From Pseudomonas sp. NCCP-436 (GTDB lineage: Bacteria > Pseudomonadota > Gammaproteobacteria > Pseudomonadales > Pseudomonadaceae): a stretch of DNA of 64,000 nt. Shown piece by piece: positions 47,145-56,835 of this stretch. The notes beneath the pieces were generated by a model, which was not told the DNA's origin, searched no databases, and saw only the letters and a list, made by a program, of their open reading frames with translations. The position numbers were made by a program, and so were the translations under genes. Positions within the stretch are counted from its first letter, which is position 1; each line of letters opens with the position of its first letter. Where the stretch lies: NCBI RefSeq assembly GCF_019656335.1, contig NZ_BPLZ01000007.1, positions 124,001 to 188,000 of the forward strand, written 5' to 3'.

Positions 47145-47516
47145 ATGGCACGTTTCTGGTTGTTGCTGTCTGCTCTGGCCGGGTTGTCCGGTGTTGCCCT
47201 GGGGGCCTTTGCCGCCCACGGCCTGAAGCACCGCCTGAGTGCCGAATACCTGGCGGTATTTCAAACCGGCACCCACTACCAGCTGATTCATGCACTGGCC
47301 CTGTTTGGTGTCGCTTTGCTGGCGCTGCATGCTCCGAGTCGACTGATCAATCTGGCCGGCACGGCGTTCGCCGTTGGAATTCTGCTGTTCTCGGGCAGCC
47401 TGTATGTGCTGACACTCAGTGGGCTTGGCAAGTTGGGACTGATTACTCCTATAGGAGGAGTGGCCTTCATGCTGGGCTGGCTGTGCCTGGGGCTGGCGGC
47501 GTGGAAAATGAGCTGA
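47145..47516 (+). CDS. DUF423 (YgdD-like) small membrane protein
   Basis: Protein of 123 aa with four hydrophobic segments: an N-terminal signal-anchor-like helix (LLLSALAGLSGVALGAFAAHGL), HYQLIHALALFGVALLAL, LINLAGTAFAVGILLFSGSLYVL and TPIGGVAFMLGWLCLGLAAW. The conserved GAFAAHGL near the N-terminus is the DUF423 hallmark. ATG 47145 preceded by AGGAGG. Function unknown. Confidence 0.85.
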   Translation: MARFWLLLSALAGLSGVALGAFAAHGLKHRLSAEYLAVFQTGTHYQLIHALALFGVALLALHAPSRLINLAGTAFAVGILLFSGSLYVLTLSGLGKLGLITPIGGVAFMLGWLCLGLAAWKMS

Positions 47517-47556
47517 CCGTGGCGTCAGAAATGAGGATGAATGGCGCCATTTTACC

Positions 47557-47585
47557 TTGGTCATGATCAGTTAACGGGCTAGAAT
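47557..47585 (+). promoter_or_regulatory. Candidate sigma-70 promoter of thiS-thiG
   Basis: TTGGTC (47557-47562), 17-bp spacer, TAGAAT (47580-47585); transcription would begin about 27 bases before the thiS ATG. The -35 is weak; the -10 is good. Confidence 0.5.
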
Positions 47586-47598
47586 GCTGGCCCTTTTT
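47576..47598 (+). terminator. Terminator-like hairpin between DUF423 gene and thiS
   Basis: GGGCTAG-AATG-CTGGCCC (seven pairs, one G-T) followed by TTTTT. It overlaps the -10 element of the candidate thiS promoter, so one short sequence may end one unit and start the next. Confidence 0.55.
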
Positions 47599-47618
47599 CT
47601 AGTTGTGACCGAGCCGTC

Positions 47619-47819
47619 ATGCGCATTCTGTTGAATGGTGAACCCTTTGAGCTGCCCGAGCAGCAGACCGTCGCGGAGTTGTTGAGTCGCCTCGATCTGG
47701 CCGGCCGCCGGGTGGCGGTAGAGCTCAACCTGGACATTGTTCCGCGTAGCCAGCACGCCAGTACTCAGCTCGCCGAAGGCGATCAGGTGGAAGTGGTACA
47801 CGCCATCGGCGGCGGTTGA
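47619..47819 (+). CDS. thiS: Thiamine sulfur carrier ThiS
   Basis: Ubiquitin-like sulfur carrier of 66 aa ending in the essential Gly-Gly (AIGGG). Its C-terminal thiocarboxylate donates sulfur to the thiazole ring built by ThiG, encoded 19 bp downstream. No TPP riboswitch hallmark (CTGAGA) is seen in the upstream 100 bp. Confidence 0.95.
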   Translation: MRILLNGEPFELPEQQTVAELLSRLDLAGRRVAVELNLDIVPRSQHASTQLAEGDQVEVVHAIGGG

Positions 47820-47838
47820 TCCCTTTGAGGAGTTTCCC

Positions 47839-48633
47839 ATGAGCCAAGTTCGCAACGACAAGCCCTTTACCCTGGCCGGTCGTACCTTCCAGTCGCGCCT
47901 GCTGGTCGGTACCGGCAAGTATCGCGACATGGACGAAACCCGTGACGCCATCGCGGCCTCTGGTGCCGAGATCGTCACCGTGGCTGTGCGTCGTACCAAT
48001 ATCGGGCAGAACCCGGACGAGCCAAACCTGCTCGATGTCATCAGCCCCGAGCAATACACCATCCTGCCCAACACAGCCGGTTGCTACGACGCCAGTGAGG
48101 CCGTGCGAACCTGCCGTTTGGCTCGCGAACTGCTGGATGGCCACAACCTGGTGAAGCTGGAAGTGCTGGCTGACCAGAAGACTCTGTTTCCCAACGTCAT
48201 CGAGACCATCAAGGCGGCCGAGATACTGGTAAAGGATGGCTTTGACGTGATGGTCTACACCAGTGACGATCCCATCATCGCCCGCCAGTTGGCGGAAATC
48301 GGCTGCATCGCGGTGATGCCGCTGGCCGGCCTGATTGGCTCGGGTCTGGGCATTTGCAACCCGTATAACCTGCGCATCATCCTCGAAGAGGCCAAGGTTC
48401 CGGTACTGGTCGATGCAGGGGTGGGCACCGCCTCCGACGCCACCATCGCCATGGAGCTGGGCTGCGAGGCGGTGTTGCTCAACAGCGCCATTGCCCATGC
48501 GCAGGATCCGATCCTGATGGCCCGCGCCATGAAGCATGCAGTCGAGGCCGGGCGCCTGGCCTACCTGGCCGGGCGTATGCCGAAGAAACTCTACGCCACA
48601 GCTTCTTCGCCGCTCGATGGCCTGATTGGCTAA
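47839..48633 (+). CDS. thiG: Thiazole synthase ThiG
   Basis: Forms the thiazole phosphate of thiamine from deoxyxylulose 5-phosphate, dehydroglycine and ThiS-thiocarboxylate. The 264 aa form a TIM barrel. The Schiff-base lysine is K106 in [10 protein letters not shown], and phosphate-binding [10 protein letters not shown] and [13 protein letters not shown] motifs are intact. ATG 47839 with GAGGAG upstream; the frame extends upstream through thiS in another phase. trmB follows after 77 bp. Confidence 0.96.
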   Translation: MSQVRNDKPFTLAGRTFQSRLLVGTGKYRDMDETRDAIAASGAEIVTVAVRRTNIGQNPDEPNLLDVISPEQYTILPNTAGCYDASEAVRTCRLARELLDGHNLVKLEVLADQKTLFPNVIETIKAAEILVKDGFDVMVYTSDDPIIARQLAEIGCIAVMPLAGLIGSGLGICNPYNLRIILEEAKVPVLVDAGVGTASDATIAMELGCEAVLLNSAIAHAQDPILMARAMKHAVEAGRLAYLAGRMPKKLYATASSPLDGLIG

Positions 48634-48710
48634 GCCGACGCCGGCGATTGGCAGCGCCTGTCCGCCGGTGACCGTATTGGCGCAACTGCAAGCAATCTCA
48701 AGAGCACAGC

Positions 48711-49427
48711 ATGACTGACACACAACAGCCCGAACTGACCGCAGACGGTCGCCAGCGCCGTACTATCAAGAGTTTCGTGATGCGCGCCGGGCGCATGACC
48801 GAGGCCCAGCAACGCGGCCTCGACAAGGGTTGGCCGTTGTTTGGCCTGGAGCTGGAGGACGGCCTGCGTGATTTTGACCAGGTATTCGGTCGCAGCGCAT
48901 CGCGGACCTTTGAGATCGGTTTCGGCATGGGACACTCGACCCTGGAGATGGCCGCTGCCGCGCCGGAGCACGACTTTATCGGCGTCGAGGTGCACAAGCC
49001 GGGAGTTGGTGCCCTGCTCAACGGGGCGATGGCGCAGGGCCTGAACAATATCCGCGTGTACAGTTGCGATGCGCTAGAGGTGCTGCGCAACTGTGTGGCG
49101 GACGCCAGCCTTGACCGTGTGCTGCTGTTCTTTCCGGATCCCTGGCACAAGGCGCGGCACCACAAGCGGCGCATCGTGCAGCCGGTCTTCGCCGAGCTGG
49201 TGCGGCGTAAGCTGAAAGTGGGTGGCGTGCTGCACATGGCGACTGACTGGGAGAACTACGCCGAGCACATGCTTGAGGTTATGAACGCCGCGCCCGGCTA
49301 TCGCAATCTCTCTGCCGACGGCACCTATGTCCCGCGCCCGCAGGAGCGTCCGGTGACCAAGTTCGAGCGTCGCGGCGAACGACTGGGTCATGGTGTATGG
49401 GATCTCAAGTTCCAGCGCGAGGATTGA
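48711..49427 (+). CDS. trmB: tRNA (guanine-N7-)-methyltransferase TrmB
   Basis: Methylates G46 of tRNAs at N7. The 238 aa carry the SAM motif [15 protein letters not shown], an RNA-contacting block [21 protein letters not shown] characteristic of TrmB, and a C-terminal [18 protein letters not shown]-terminal basic extension [19 protein letters not shown] fits the family. It probably shares a transcript with thiSG. Confidence 0.95.
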   Translation: MTDTQQPELTADGRQRRTIKSFVMRAGRMTEAQQRGLDKGWPLFGLELEDGLRDFDQVFGRSASRTFEIGFGMGHSTLEMAAAAPEHDFIGVEVHKPGVGALLNGAMAQGLNNIRVYSCDALEVLRNCVADASLDRVLLFFPDPWHKARHHKRRIVQPVFAELVRRKLKVGGVLHMATDWENYAEHMLEVMNAAPGYRNLSADGTYVPRPQERPVTKFERRGERLGHGVWDLKFQRED

Positions 49428-49632
49428 TCAGAGACCACGTCTGATACTTGCAGCCGTCCTGCAGGCGGCATAGCGACTAAGCTGATAACTAGAACCGACA
49501 GGATAGACAACCAGATCGGGAAAACCCGACGGGCCAGGAAGGCACCTCACCGCAAACACAACAAAGATAAGCACGTCGGTCAGGCGTGTGGAGATAAGCG
49601 GGCCGCCGTCAGGGGGCCGCAAGGAGAGCATT

Positions 49633-50976
49633 GTGTTGAGATCGGTTTCCATTCTGCTGCTTAGTGCCCTGGTTCTGCCGGCCCAGGCCAAGGTCGATGC
49701 CAGCCAGGCGGCCCGCCTGGGACAGGATTTGATGCCGCTGGGAGGCGAGCGTTCAGGTAACGCCAGCGGCACTATTCCGGCCTGGGACGGAGGTCTGACG
49801 ACGCCGCCGCCCGGTTATCAGGTCGGCATGCACCACCCGGATCCCTTTGCCGACGATCAACTGCTCTATCGGGTTGATGCCGGTAACCTGGTTCAGCATG
49901 AACAGCAACTGCCGTTCGGTCTCAAGGCTCTGCTGGAGCAGTATCCGGACTTTTACCTGAAGGTCTTTCCGACTCGGCGCAGCGCCGCGGCACCGCAGCG
50001 CATCTACGATGCCACGCGCTTCAATGCGCTCCATGCCGAGCTGATTTCGGGGGGCAACGGGGTGCAGGGAGTGGCTTCCGGGGTGCCTTTCCCGATTCCT
50101 CAGAACGGCCAGGAAGCCATCTGGAACCATATCATGCGCTACCGAGGCGACCAGATCAGCATGGTCACCAACCAAGCGGCGGTGCTCGCCAACGGCAGCT
50201 ACAACCTGCTCAAACTTGAGCGTGATGTCTACTTCCTCTATGGGCGGGATGGCGTGACTCCACAGGATCTGGACAACACCCTGTTCTATTACAAGTACAA
50301 GGTGGTGGCACCGGCCAAGCTGGCCGGTTCGGCTCTGGTGGTGCAGGAGACAATCGATCAGGTGCTGGCGATCCGCAAGGCCTGGCGCTTCAACCGTGGC
50401 GAGCGCCGCGTGCGGCGTCTGCCGATGCTTGCCTACGATACTCTGCAGCCCGACACCAACGGCATGGCCACGGCGGATCAGGTGGACTCCTACAACGGTG
50501 CACCGGATCGCTACGAATGGACGTTGCAGGGCAAGCGCGAGATGCTGGTGCCCTATAACAGCTACGCGCTGCATCAGCAGGGTGTCCCCTATGCCGACAT
50601 CCTGCTCGGTAAACACCTCAATCCCGAGCTGCTGCGCTACGAGCTACACCGTGTCTGGGTGGTGGAGGCCGAATTGCGCAAAGGCTTCAGTCACCCCTAC
50701 GGCAAGCGTCGCTTTTATCTGGACGAAGACAGCTGGCAAATCCTCGCCGTCGACCTGTACGACCGCGCCGGCAAGCTGATCGGCCTGCAGGAGGCCCACT
50801 CGATCAGTTACTACGAGGTGCCGATGTTTGGCTCCACGCTAGAGGCCATCTACGACCTCAAGGGCGGCCGCTATTTCGTCGACGGGTTGGACAACAACGA
50901 GCCGATATACGACTTCAATGCCAACCTGAGTCCGCGCGATTTCACGCCGCAGGCGTTGCGCCGTGAGGGCAAGTAA
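49633..50976 (+). CDS. DUF1329 periplasmic protein
   Basis: Exported protein of 447 aa. A GTG start at 49633 gives a signal peptide MLRSVSILLLSALVLPAQA (cleavage about residue 19), and AAGGAG lies six bases upstream; no in-frame ATG gives a sensible signal. The mature protein begins KVDASQAARLGQDLMPLGGERSGNASGTIPAWDGGL, the DUF1329 signature. The family has a LolA/outer-membrane-lipoprotein-sorting-like fold and often accompanies outer-membrane transport genes, but none is adjacent here. Function unknown. A 205-bp leader separates it from trmB. Confidence 0.85.
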   Translation: MLRSVSILLLSALVLPAQAKVDASQAARLGQDLMPLGGERSGNASGTIPAWDGGLTTPPPGYQVGMHHPDPFADDQLLYRVDAGNLVQHEQQLPFGLKALLEQYPDFYLKVFPTRRSAAAPQRIYDATRFNALHAELISGGNGVQGVASGVPFPIPQNGQEAIWNHIMRYRGDQISMVTNQAAVLANGSYNLLKLERDVYFLYGRDGVTPQDLDNTLFYYKYKVVAPAKLAGSALVVQETIDQVLAIRKAWRFNRGERRVRRLPMLAYDTLQPDTNGMATADQVDSYNGAPDRYEWTLQGKREMLVPYNSYALHQQGVPYADILLGKHLNPELLRYELHRVWVVEAELRKGFSHPYGKRRFYLDEDSWQILAVDLYDRAGKLIGLQEAHSISYYEVPMFGSTLEAIYDLKGGRYFVDGLDNNEPIYDFNANLSPRDFTPQALRREGK

Positions 50977-51070
50977 GAGGGCCGGCGCAAGGCTTGATCC
51001 ATGACAATGACTGCGCTGCAGACTGAGTTAGATTGAGCTGTCCGGGTTTGGCTATCAGGAGGGCAGGGCA

Positions 51071-52147
51071 GTGAGTTTGATGAAGGCAGCGGTGTTTATC
51101 GAGCCGGGGCGGATCGAGCTGGTGGACAAGCCGATCCCGCCGGTTGGCCCCAATGATGCGTTGGTGCGCATTACCACCACGACAATTTGTGGCACGGACG
51201 TGCATATCCTCAAGGGTGAGTATCCGGTGGCCAGGGGGTTGACCGTTGGTCATGAGCCGGTAGGGATCATCGAGAAGCTGGGCAGCAATGTGCAGGGCTA
51301 CCAGGAGGGCCAGCGGGTCATCGCCGGCGCCATCTGCCCCAGCTTTACCTCCTATGCCTGTCAGGACGGCTATCCGGCGCAGGATGGCGGCTGTCAGTGC
51401 CATGGCTATAAGCCCATGGGCGGCTGGCGCTTCGGCAACAGCATTGACGGTACTCAGGCCGAATACGTACTGGTGCCTGATGCCCAGGCCAACCTGGCAC
51501 CAGTGCCGGACGGGTTGAGCGACGAACAGGTACTGATGTGCCCGGATATCATGTCCACCGGCTTTGCCGGGGCAGAGGCGGCCAATATCAGGATTGGTGA
51601 TGTGGTGGCAGTGTTCGCTCAGGGGCCGATTGGCTTGTGCGCTACTGCCGGGGCCAAGCTGCGCGGAGCCAGCACAATCATTGCCATCGATGGCGTTGAC
51701 GAGCGCCTTGGCATTGCCCGCCAGTTGGGTGCTGATGTCACTCTGAACTTCCGCGAAGTGGACGTGGTGGAAGAAATCCTCAAACTCACCGGCGGTCGCG
51801 GGGTGGATGCCTCCATTGAGGCGCTGGGCCTGCAGAGTACCTTCGAGCAGGCGCTGCGGGTGCTCAAACCGGGCGGCACGCTATCCAGTCTGGGCGTGTA
51901 CTCCAGTGATCTGACCATCCCGCTGGGCGCCTTTCACGCCGGGCTGGGTGATCATCGCATCGTCACCTCGCTGTGCCCGGGCGGCAAGGAGAGGATGCGT
52001 CGTCTGCTTGGCGTGGTGTCTTCCGGTCGTATCGATCTCGGCCCGCTGGTCACTCACCAATATCCTCTGGATGACATCGTTGCGGCCTATGACTTGTTCG
52101 CCAATCAGCGCGACGGTGTGCTGAAGGTAGCGATCAAGCCGTTCTAG
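51071..52147 (+). CDS. Zinc-dependent medium-chain alcohol dehydrogenase
   Basis: NAD(P)-dependent alcohol dehydrogenase of 358 aa. Catalytic zinc ligands C40 (TICGTD), H61 and E62 (GHEPVG) and a cysteine-rich structural-zinc loop CPSFTSYACQDGYPAQDGGCQC. The nucleotide-binding domain has VVAVFAQGPIGLCATAGAKL, a slightly unusual Rossmann entry (AQGPIG), and AIDGVDERLGIARQLGAD, where Asp suggests NAD. It resembles isopropanol-type and related secondary-alcohol dehydrogenases; the substrate is unproven. A GTG start at 51071 has AGGAGG upstream; the ATG at 51080 is an alternative. Confidence 0.86.
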   Translation: MSLMKAAVFIEPGRIELVDKPIPPVGPNDALVRITTTTICGTDVHILKGEYPVARGLTVGHEPVGIIEKLGSNVQGYQEGQRVIAGAICPSFTSYACQDGYPAQDGGCQCHGYKPMGGWRFGNSIDGTQAEYVLVPDAQANLAPVPDGLSDEQVLMCPDIMSTGFAGAEAANIRIGDVVAVFAQGPIGLCATAGAKLRGASTIIAIDGVDERLGIARQLGADVTLNFREVDVVEEILKLTGGRGVDASIEALGLQSTFEQALRVLKPGGTLSSLGVYSSDLTIPLGAFHAGLGDHRIVTSLCPGGKERMRRLLGVVSSGRIDLGPLVTHQYPLDDIVAAYDLFANQRDGVLKVAIKPF

Positions 52148-52244
52148 TCTCTGGACACAAGCGTCCGCGCTCGGCTTGCCTGGTCGCTGCGCGGCCGCGT
52201 GCCATGCTTGGCTTTGGTGGCTGGGTGCGCCGGGGGATTGCGCC

Positions 52245-52568
52245 CTAGTTACGGTCGGCAAGGATGCCGATGACCACGAAGATAAGGATCAGCACTGGCG
52301 CCAGGGTGAAGTTGTTGAAGTGCGCCAGGCCCTTGGCCAGCCAGGGCGTGAGGAACACGATGGCCAGGCCGTAGCCCACCGCGCAGAAGATCACGAATAA
52401 CAGGGTGCGCAGGACGAAGTTCAGGTTGCCGATGGTGCGTTGTACCCAGGCATTGATCAGCGGACCGAACAGCACCAGCAGAGTAGCCATGATGGCCAGG
52501 GAAATATCGCCAAGATGACTGCGGCTCCAGCGCGACAGGGTGACGATCAGATCCAGTAGCAAATCCAT
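52245..52568 (-). CDS. DUF3392 small membrane protein
   Basis: Protein of 107 aa with three hydrophobic segments (about 22-42, 50-75, 83-103). ATG 52568 (MDLLLDLIVTLSRWSRSHLGD) with GGAGCTTC-type SD upstream (AAGGAGCTTC before the ATG). I recall similar DUF3392 proteins near hemW in Pseudomonas. It converges with the alcohol dehydrogenase gene across about 100 bp without a clear terminator. Function unknown. Confidence 0.8.
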   Translation of the reverse strand: MDLLLDLIVTLSRWSRSHLGDISLAIMATLLVLFGPLINAWVQRTIGNLNFVLRTLLFVIFCAVGYGLAIVFLTPWLAKGLAHFNNFTLAPVLILIFVVIGILADRN

Positions 52569-52739
52569 TGAAGCTCCTTGTGAGGACGCCCGGGAACAGC
52601 CGCAGCCATGTAGCATGGGCTGCAGATTTCAGGCGTCATAGACTACCGGATTCGCCACGGCCTGTGTGCGAGGGCTGGCATTTGCCAGCTTGCAGGGTGC
52701 AAGACTAGCTATCCTGTCGTTGCGCAGATAGACGCAGGG

Positions 52740-53900
52740 TCAGCTCAGGAAGTGCTGCAGCAGGTCGTTGAGGAACAACTGTCCCTCGGGCGTGGCCTGC
52801 AGGTGCAACGGGTCAGGGTGCAGCAGGCGGCGCTGTTCGGCTGCCTGGCGCGCTGTATCCAGTACCTGCAGCGGAAGACCGGTACGCTGGCTGAACATTT
52901 GCGCCGGCACGCCTTCATTGAGACGCAGCGCATTGATCAGAAATTCAAACGGCAATTCGTCTGGGGTAAGCAGTCGTTCACCTGCCCGGTAGGACTTGGC
53001 CGGATCGAGATAGTCCTTCGGCAGGCGGGTTTTCCAACTGCGCAGGATGCTTCCCTCCGGACTGCTCAGCTTGGCGTGGGCGCCGGCGCCGATACCGAGG
53101 AAGTCGCCGAACGTCCAGTAGTTGAGGTTGTGCCGTGCCTGACGGCCAGGGCGGGCGTAGGCGGACACTTCGTACTGGGCGTAGCCCTCGGCGGCGAGCA
53201 GCGCCTGGCCGGCTTCCTGGATTTCCCACAGCAGATCGTCCTCGGGTAACTCCGGCGGCTGGCTCCAGAACACCGTGTTCGGTTCCATGGTCAGCTGGTA
53301 CCAGGACAGGTGGGTCGGCCCCTGGCTGATGGCCGTGCGCAGGTCGAACAGGGCATCCTCGATAGTCTGTCCGGGCAGGCCGTGCATCAGGTCGAGGTTG
53401 AAGTTGTCGAAGCCGGCGGCGCGTGCCATGTCGGCGGCGCGGATTGCCTCGTCGCCGTTGTGGATGCGTCCCAGCGCCTTGAGCTTGTCATGCTGGAAGC
53501 TCTGCACGCCAATGGACAGGCGATTGATACCCAGTGCACGGTATCCCTTGAACTTGGCCTGCTCAAAGGTACCCGGATTGGCCTCCAGGGTGATCTCGAT
53601 ATCTGCTGCGAATGGAATGCGCCGTTCCACACCTTCGAGCAGACGGCCAAGGGCTCGATCGGAAAACAGGCTGGGCGTGCCGCCGCCGAAGAAGATCGAT
53701 ACCAGCGGCCGGCCATGGACCAGCGGCAGATCAGTGTCGAGGTCGTCGAGCAGGGCGCTGACGTATTCGTCCTCGGGCAGCACCGGTCCGGCGGCATGGG
53801 AGTTGAAATCGCAGTAGGGGCATTTGCGCACGCACCACGGAATGTGGATGTACAGCGCCAGGGGCGGGAGCAGGAAACTCCCGCCAGCGGTATTGCTCAT
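52740..53900 (-). CDS. hemW: HemW, radical-SAM heme chaperone family
   Basis: Radical SAM protein of 386 aa, formerly called HemN-like coproporphyrinogen oxidase but shown in other bacteria to bind and deliver heme. The cluster motif C23-x3-C27-x2-C30 lies in [33 protein letters not shown] and [10 protein letters not shown] motifs follow, and a C-terminal HemN-like domain. The ATG at 53900 overlaps the rdgB stop (ATGA); longer frames are antisense noise. It is the last gene of metX-metW-DUF4426-rdgB-hemW. Confidence 0.92.
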   Translation of the reverse strand: MSNTAGGSFLLPPLALYIHIPWCVRKCPYCDFNSHAAGPVLPEDEYVSALLDDLDTDLPLVHGRPLVSIFFGGGTPSLFSDRALGRLLEGVERRIPFAADIEITLEANPGTFEQAKFKGYRALGINRLSIGVQSFQHDKLKALGRIHNGDEAIRAADMARAAGFDNFNLDLMHGLPGQTIEDALFDLRTAISQGPTHLSWYQLTMEPNTVFWSQPPELPEDDLLWEIQEAGQALLAAEGYAQYEVSAYARPGRQARHNLNYWTFGDFLGIGAGAHAKLSSPEGSILRSWKTRLPKDYLDPAKSYRAGERLLTPDELPFEFLINALRLNEGVPAQMFSQRTGLPLQVLDTARQAAEQRRLLHPDPLHLQATPEGQLFLNDLLQHFLS

Positions 53901-54493
53901 GCCAGCTCCAGGCGCTGCTTGAGCAGGGCCATGGCGCGGGCACGGTGGCTCAGGCGGTTCTTCTGCTCGGCCGGCAGCTCGGCGCTGGAACACTGGGTTT
54001 CCGGTACCCAGAACAGCGGGTCGTAACCGAAGCCGTGTTCGCCACGGGCCTCGTGCAGGATGCGCCCGTGCCACAGGCCCTCGCAGAGGATCGGCAGGGG
54101 GTCGTCGGCATGTCGCACCAGTGCCAGGGCGCAGACGAACTTCGCGTCGCGCTGCTCGTCGGGCACGTCCTTGAGAGCCTGGAGCAGCTTGGCATTGTTC
54201 GCTGCATCGCCCTGGCCGTCGGCATAACGCGCAGAGTAGATGCCCGGCGCGCCGCCGAGGAAGTCAACTGCCAGGCCGGAGTCATCGGCCAGGGCCGGCA
54301 GGCCGGAGATGCGTGCAGCGTTGCGCGCCTTGAGGATGGCATTCTCGACGAACGACAGGCCGGTTTCTTCCGGTTCGACCTGGCTGAACTCGCCGATCGA
54401 GCGCACGCGTACGGCGTCGCCGAGCATGGCCTGCAGCTCCTTGAGCTTGCCGACATTGTGGCTGGCCAGTACCAGTTCCTTGAAATCATTCAT
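53897..54493 (-). CDS. rdgB: Non-canonical purine NTP pyrophosphatase RdgB
   Basis: Hydrolyses dITP, dXTP and XTP to keep modified purines out of DNA. The 198 aa carry [11 protein letters not shown] at the N-terminus, [23 protein letters not shown] and [13 protein letters not shown], all Ham1/RdgB signatures. ATG 54493 overlaps the DUF4426 gene by eight bases, and the stop overlaps the hemW start. Hence four tightly coupled genes. Confidence 0.95.
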   Translation of the reverse strand: MNDFKELVLASHNVGKLKELQAMLGDAVRVRSIGEFSQVEPEETGLSFVENAILKARNAARISGLPALADDSGLAVDFLGGAPGIYSARYADGQGDAANNAKLLQALKDVPDEQRDAKFVCALALVRHADDPLPILCEGLWHGRILHEARGEHGFGYDPLFWVPETQCSSAELPAEQKNRLSHRARAMALLKQRLELA

Positions 54494-54902
54494 CGGGGAA
54501 CATTTCCTGGTTGAAGGTGATGCGGTGCGGGGTGTCGCCCTGGCGTACGTCAAGGGTAAAGCTCAGCACTTCGCGGGTCTTGAACGGGAACTGCGCCAGG
54601 TAGTAGATGGCTTCGCCTTCGCGTACCTGGCGGAAATTCAGCGCCGTGCTCTTGCCCAGCAGATCCTTGACCTCGCCACCAACCACCGCGGTGCTGGGCT
54701 TGCCTGTCTTGAGCACGGCGACGTTGATCACGCCGAGCGTCTTGCTGCGGGTCAGTCCGGCGGCTGCGGCGATATCCGGCTGGATAAAGCCGGAGTTGAA
54801 GACGCTGTAGTGTATGTCCAGCTCGCCGAAGCTCTGTTTGCGTTCGGCGGCGGCCGGCAGGGCCAGGCAAAGGGCGATCAGGAAGGGGATGATGCGACGC
54901 AT
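54486..54902 (-). CDS. DUF4426 exported protein
   Basis: Protein of 138 aa with a signal peptide ([19 protein letters not shown], 1-19) and a mature domain starting [35 protein letters not shown], the DUF4426 signature. No catalytic motif was found. It lies 15 bp downstream of metW and overlaps rdgB, a placement conserved in Pseudomonas by memory. Function unknown. Confidence 0.83.
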   Translation of the reverse strand: MRRIIPFLIALCLALPAAAERKQSFGELDIHYSVFNSGFIQPDIAAAAGLTRSKTLGVINVAVLKTGKPSTAVVGGEVKDLLGKSTALNFRQVREGEAIYYLAQFPFKTREVLSFTLDVRQGDTPHRITFNQEMFPDE

Positions 54903-54917
54903 GATGTTCTCCTCGGG

Positions 54918-55538
54918 TCAGACCGCGACACGGTGGGCGGGCAGGTCGGCGCCGCTGATACGGTAGATGCCGATTTCGCCCAGCAGGTTGGGCCACAGGC
55001 GGCTGCCGAAGCCATGGCGGTGGTCGCGATCCACTGCCAGGCGCTCTTCCACCCGGGCCCCCTGTTCATGGCACAGACGCTCGAAATCCTCGAAGGTGCA
55101 GAAGTGGATGTTCGGCGTGTTGTACCAGGTGTAGGGCAGGAAATCCGATACGGGCATACGACCCTTGGTGGTCAGATACCAGCGGCAGCGCCAGTGGCCG
55201 AAGTTGGGAAAGGTGATGATGCAGGTCCGGCCCACCCGCAGCATCTCGGCCAGTACCTTGTCCGGATAGTGCAGCGCCTGCAGCGACTGGGTCATGACCA
55301 CCACGTCGAAGCTGTTGCTGGCGAAGTTGCCCAGGCCCAGGTCGAGGTTCTGTTCGATGACGTTGACGCCGCGCTCGATGCACAGGGCGATCTTGTCCGG
55401 GTCGATCTCCAGACCGTAGCCGGAGACCTGCTTGTTGTCGCGCAACCAGGCCAGCAGTTCGCCGTCGCCGCAGCCCAGGTCGAGCACGCGGCTGCCCGGG
55501 GCAATCCAGTCCTGGATGATTTCCAGATCCGCTCGCAT
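54918..55538 (-). CDS. metW: Methionine biosynthesis protein MetW
   Basis: Methyltransferase-like protein of 206 aa that partners MetX in methionine synthesis. SAM-binding motif VLDLGCGDGELLAWLRDN and NSFDVVVMTQSLQAL. ATG 55538 with CGAGG upstream is chosen; a GTG two codons earlier lies in the metX stop region. MetW is required with MetX in several proteobacteria and directly stimulates acyltransferase activity in some; which applies here is inferred. Confidence 0.93.
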   Translation of the reverse strand: MRADLEIIQDWIAPGSRVLDLGCGDGELLAWLRDNKQVSGYGLEIDPDKIALCIERGVNVIEQNLDLGLGNFASNSFDVVVMTQSLQALHYPDKVLAEMLRVGRTCIITFPNFGHWRCRWYLTTKGRMPVSDFLPYTWYNTPNIHFCTFEDFERLCHEQGARVEERLAVDRDHRHGFGSRLWPNLLGEIGIYRISGADLPAHRVAV

Positions 55539-55540
55539 GC

Positions 55541-56680
55541 TCACACCTCGATCCGTTTCATGTAGCTGCCGAAGGCCTGCAGATAGCGCGGGATCGGCAT
55601 GAGGAAGGCATCGTGGCCCTGTGGTGCGTCGATCTCCAGGTAGCAGACGTTTTTCTTCGCCGCCATCAGGGCATCGACGATTTCCCGCGAGCGGGCGGGG
55701 GAGAAACGCCAGTCGGTGGTAAAGGACATCAGGCAGAAGTCCGCTGAGGCCACTGACAGGGTCTTGGCCAGATCACCACCATGGGCAGCGGCCGGGTCGA
55801 AGTAGTCCAGAGCCTTGGTCATCAGCAGATAGGTATTGGCGTCGAAACGTCCGGAGAACTCCTCGCCCTGGTAGCGCAGGTAGCTTTCCACCTGAAACTC
55901 GACACTGTGGAAGTCATAGTTGAGCTTGTCGGTCTTCAGCTCGCGGCCGAATTTCTGGCCCATGGCATCGTCCGACAGGTAGGTGATGTGACCGACCATG
56001 CGCGCCAGCATCAGGCCGCGCTTGGGAACCACGCCGCGGTCGTGGAAGTGTCCGCCGTGGAACTCCGGATCCGTGAGGATCGCCTGGCGCGCCACCTCGT
56101 TGAAGGCGATGTTCTGCGCCGACAGCTTCGGCGCCGAAGCGATGGCCAGGCAGTGACGCACGCGCTCGGGGTAGCTGATGGTCCACTGCATGGCTTGCAT
56201 GCCGCCAAGGCTGCCGCCGACCACCGCGGCCCACTGCTCGATGCCCAGAGCATCGGCCAGGCGGGCCTGGCTGTGCACCCAGTCTTCCACGGTCATTACC
56301 GGAAAGTCGGCGCCGTAGGGTTTGCCGGTGGCCGGGTTGATACTGCTCGGGCCAGTGGAGCCGTTGCAGCCGCCGAGGTTGTTGAGGCTGACGACGAAAA
56401 ACTTGCGGGTGTCGATGGGTTTGCCCGGGCCGATGCAGCTATCCCACCAGCCGGGTTTTCGATCATCAGGGTTGTGGTAGCCGGCGGCATGATGGTGGCC
56501 GGACAGGGCATGACAGATCAGCACCGCGTTGCTGCGCGCGGCATTCAATTCGCCGTAGGTTTCGACAATCAGTTCGTAGTCGGCCAGGCTACGACCACAG
56601 GCCAGCGCCAGCGGCTCGCTGAAGCGGAACACCTGGGGGCTGACCAGGCCGACGGAATCTTCGGGAAAGGCAGTGGGCAT
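55541..56680 (-). CDS. metX: Homoserine O-succinyltransferase MetX
   Basis: Acylates homoserine, the first committed step to methionine. The 379 aa alpha/beta-hydrolase carries the nucleophile S157 in [12 protein letters not shown], the oxyanion [14 protein letters not shown] and the catalytic His in [15 protein letters not shown]. Family alignments name it acetyltransferase; in Pseudomonas the succinyl donor is used, supported here by metW next to it. ATG 56680 with a weak ribosome-binding site. A sigma-70-like promoter lies 34-62 bp upstream; no SAM riboswitch is seen. Confidence 0.94.
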   Translation of the reverse strand: MPTAFPEDSVGLVSPQVFRFSEPLALACGRSLADYELIVETYGELNAARSNAVLICHALSGHHHAAGYHNPDDRKPGWWDSCIGPGKPIDTRKFFVVSLNNLGGCNGSTGPSSINPATGKPYGADFPVMTVEDWVHSQARLADALGIEQWAAVVGGSLGGMQAMQWTISYPERVRHCLAIASAPKLSAQNIAFNEVARQAILTDPEFHGGHFHDRGVVPKRGLMLARMVGHITYLSDDAMGQKFGRELKTDKLNYDFHSVEFQVESYLRYQGEEFSGRFDANTYLLMTKALDYFDPAAAHGGDLAKTLSVASADFCLMSFTTDWRFSPARSREIVDALMAAKKNVCYLEIDAPQGHDAFLMPIPRYLQAFGSYMKRIEV

Positions 56681-56713
56681 GGATGCGCTGCTAATGAAAC
56701 GGAGGAGTCCGCC

Positions 56714-56742
56714 AGTCTAAAGAGAGGGGCAGGCAGCGGCAA
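56714..56742 (-). promoter_or_regulatory. Sigma-70 promoter of the metX operon
   Basis: On the minus strand TTGCCG, 17-bp spacer, TAGACT. Transcription would begin about 26 bases before the metX ATG. Confidence 0.6.
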
Positions 56743-56835
56743 GCGGACATGCCGCAAGTGGTGGATGAGGTTGGTACGGGTGAGGCCGGATCAGTCCCAC
56801 GATGGCCTGTCCCCGGCGAGACAGGTTCCTGGCGT

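Noticed and set aside
47517..47618. TPP riboswitch before thiS
   Set aside because: No CTGAGA or matching P-helix elements and too little room.
56681..56835. Possible SAM-type riboswitch upstream of metX
   Set aside because: Only 155 bp with a plain sigma-70-like promoter close to the start; no multi-helix conserved core.
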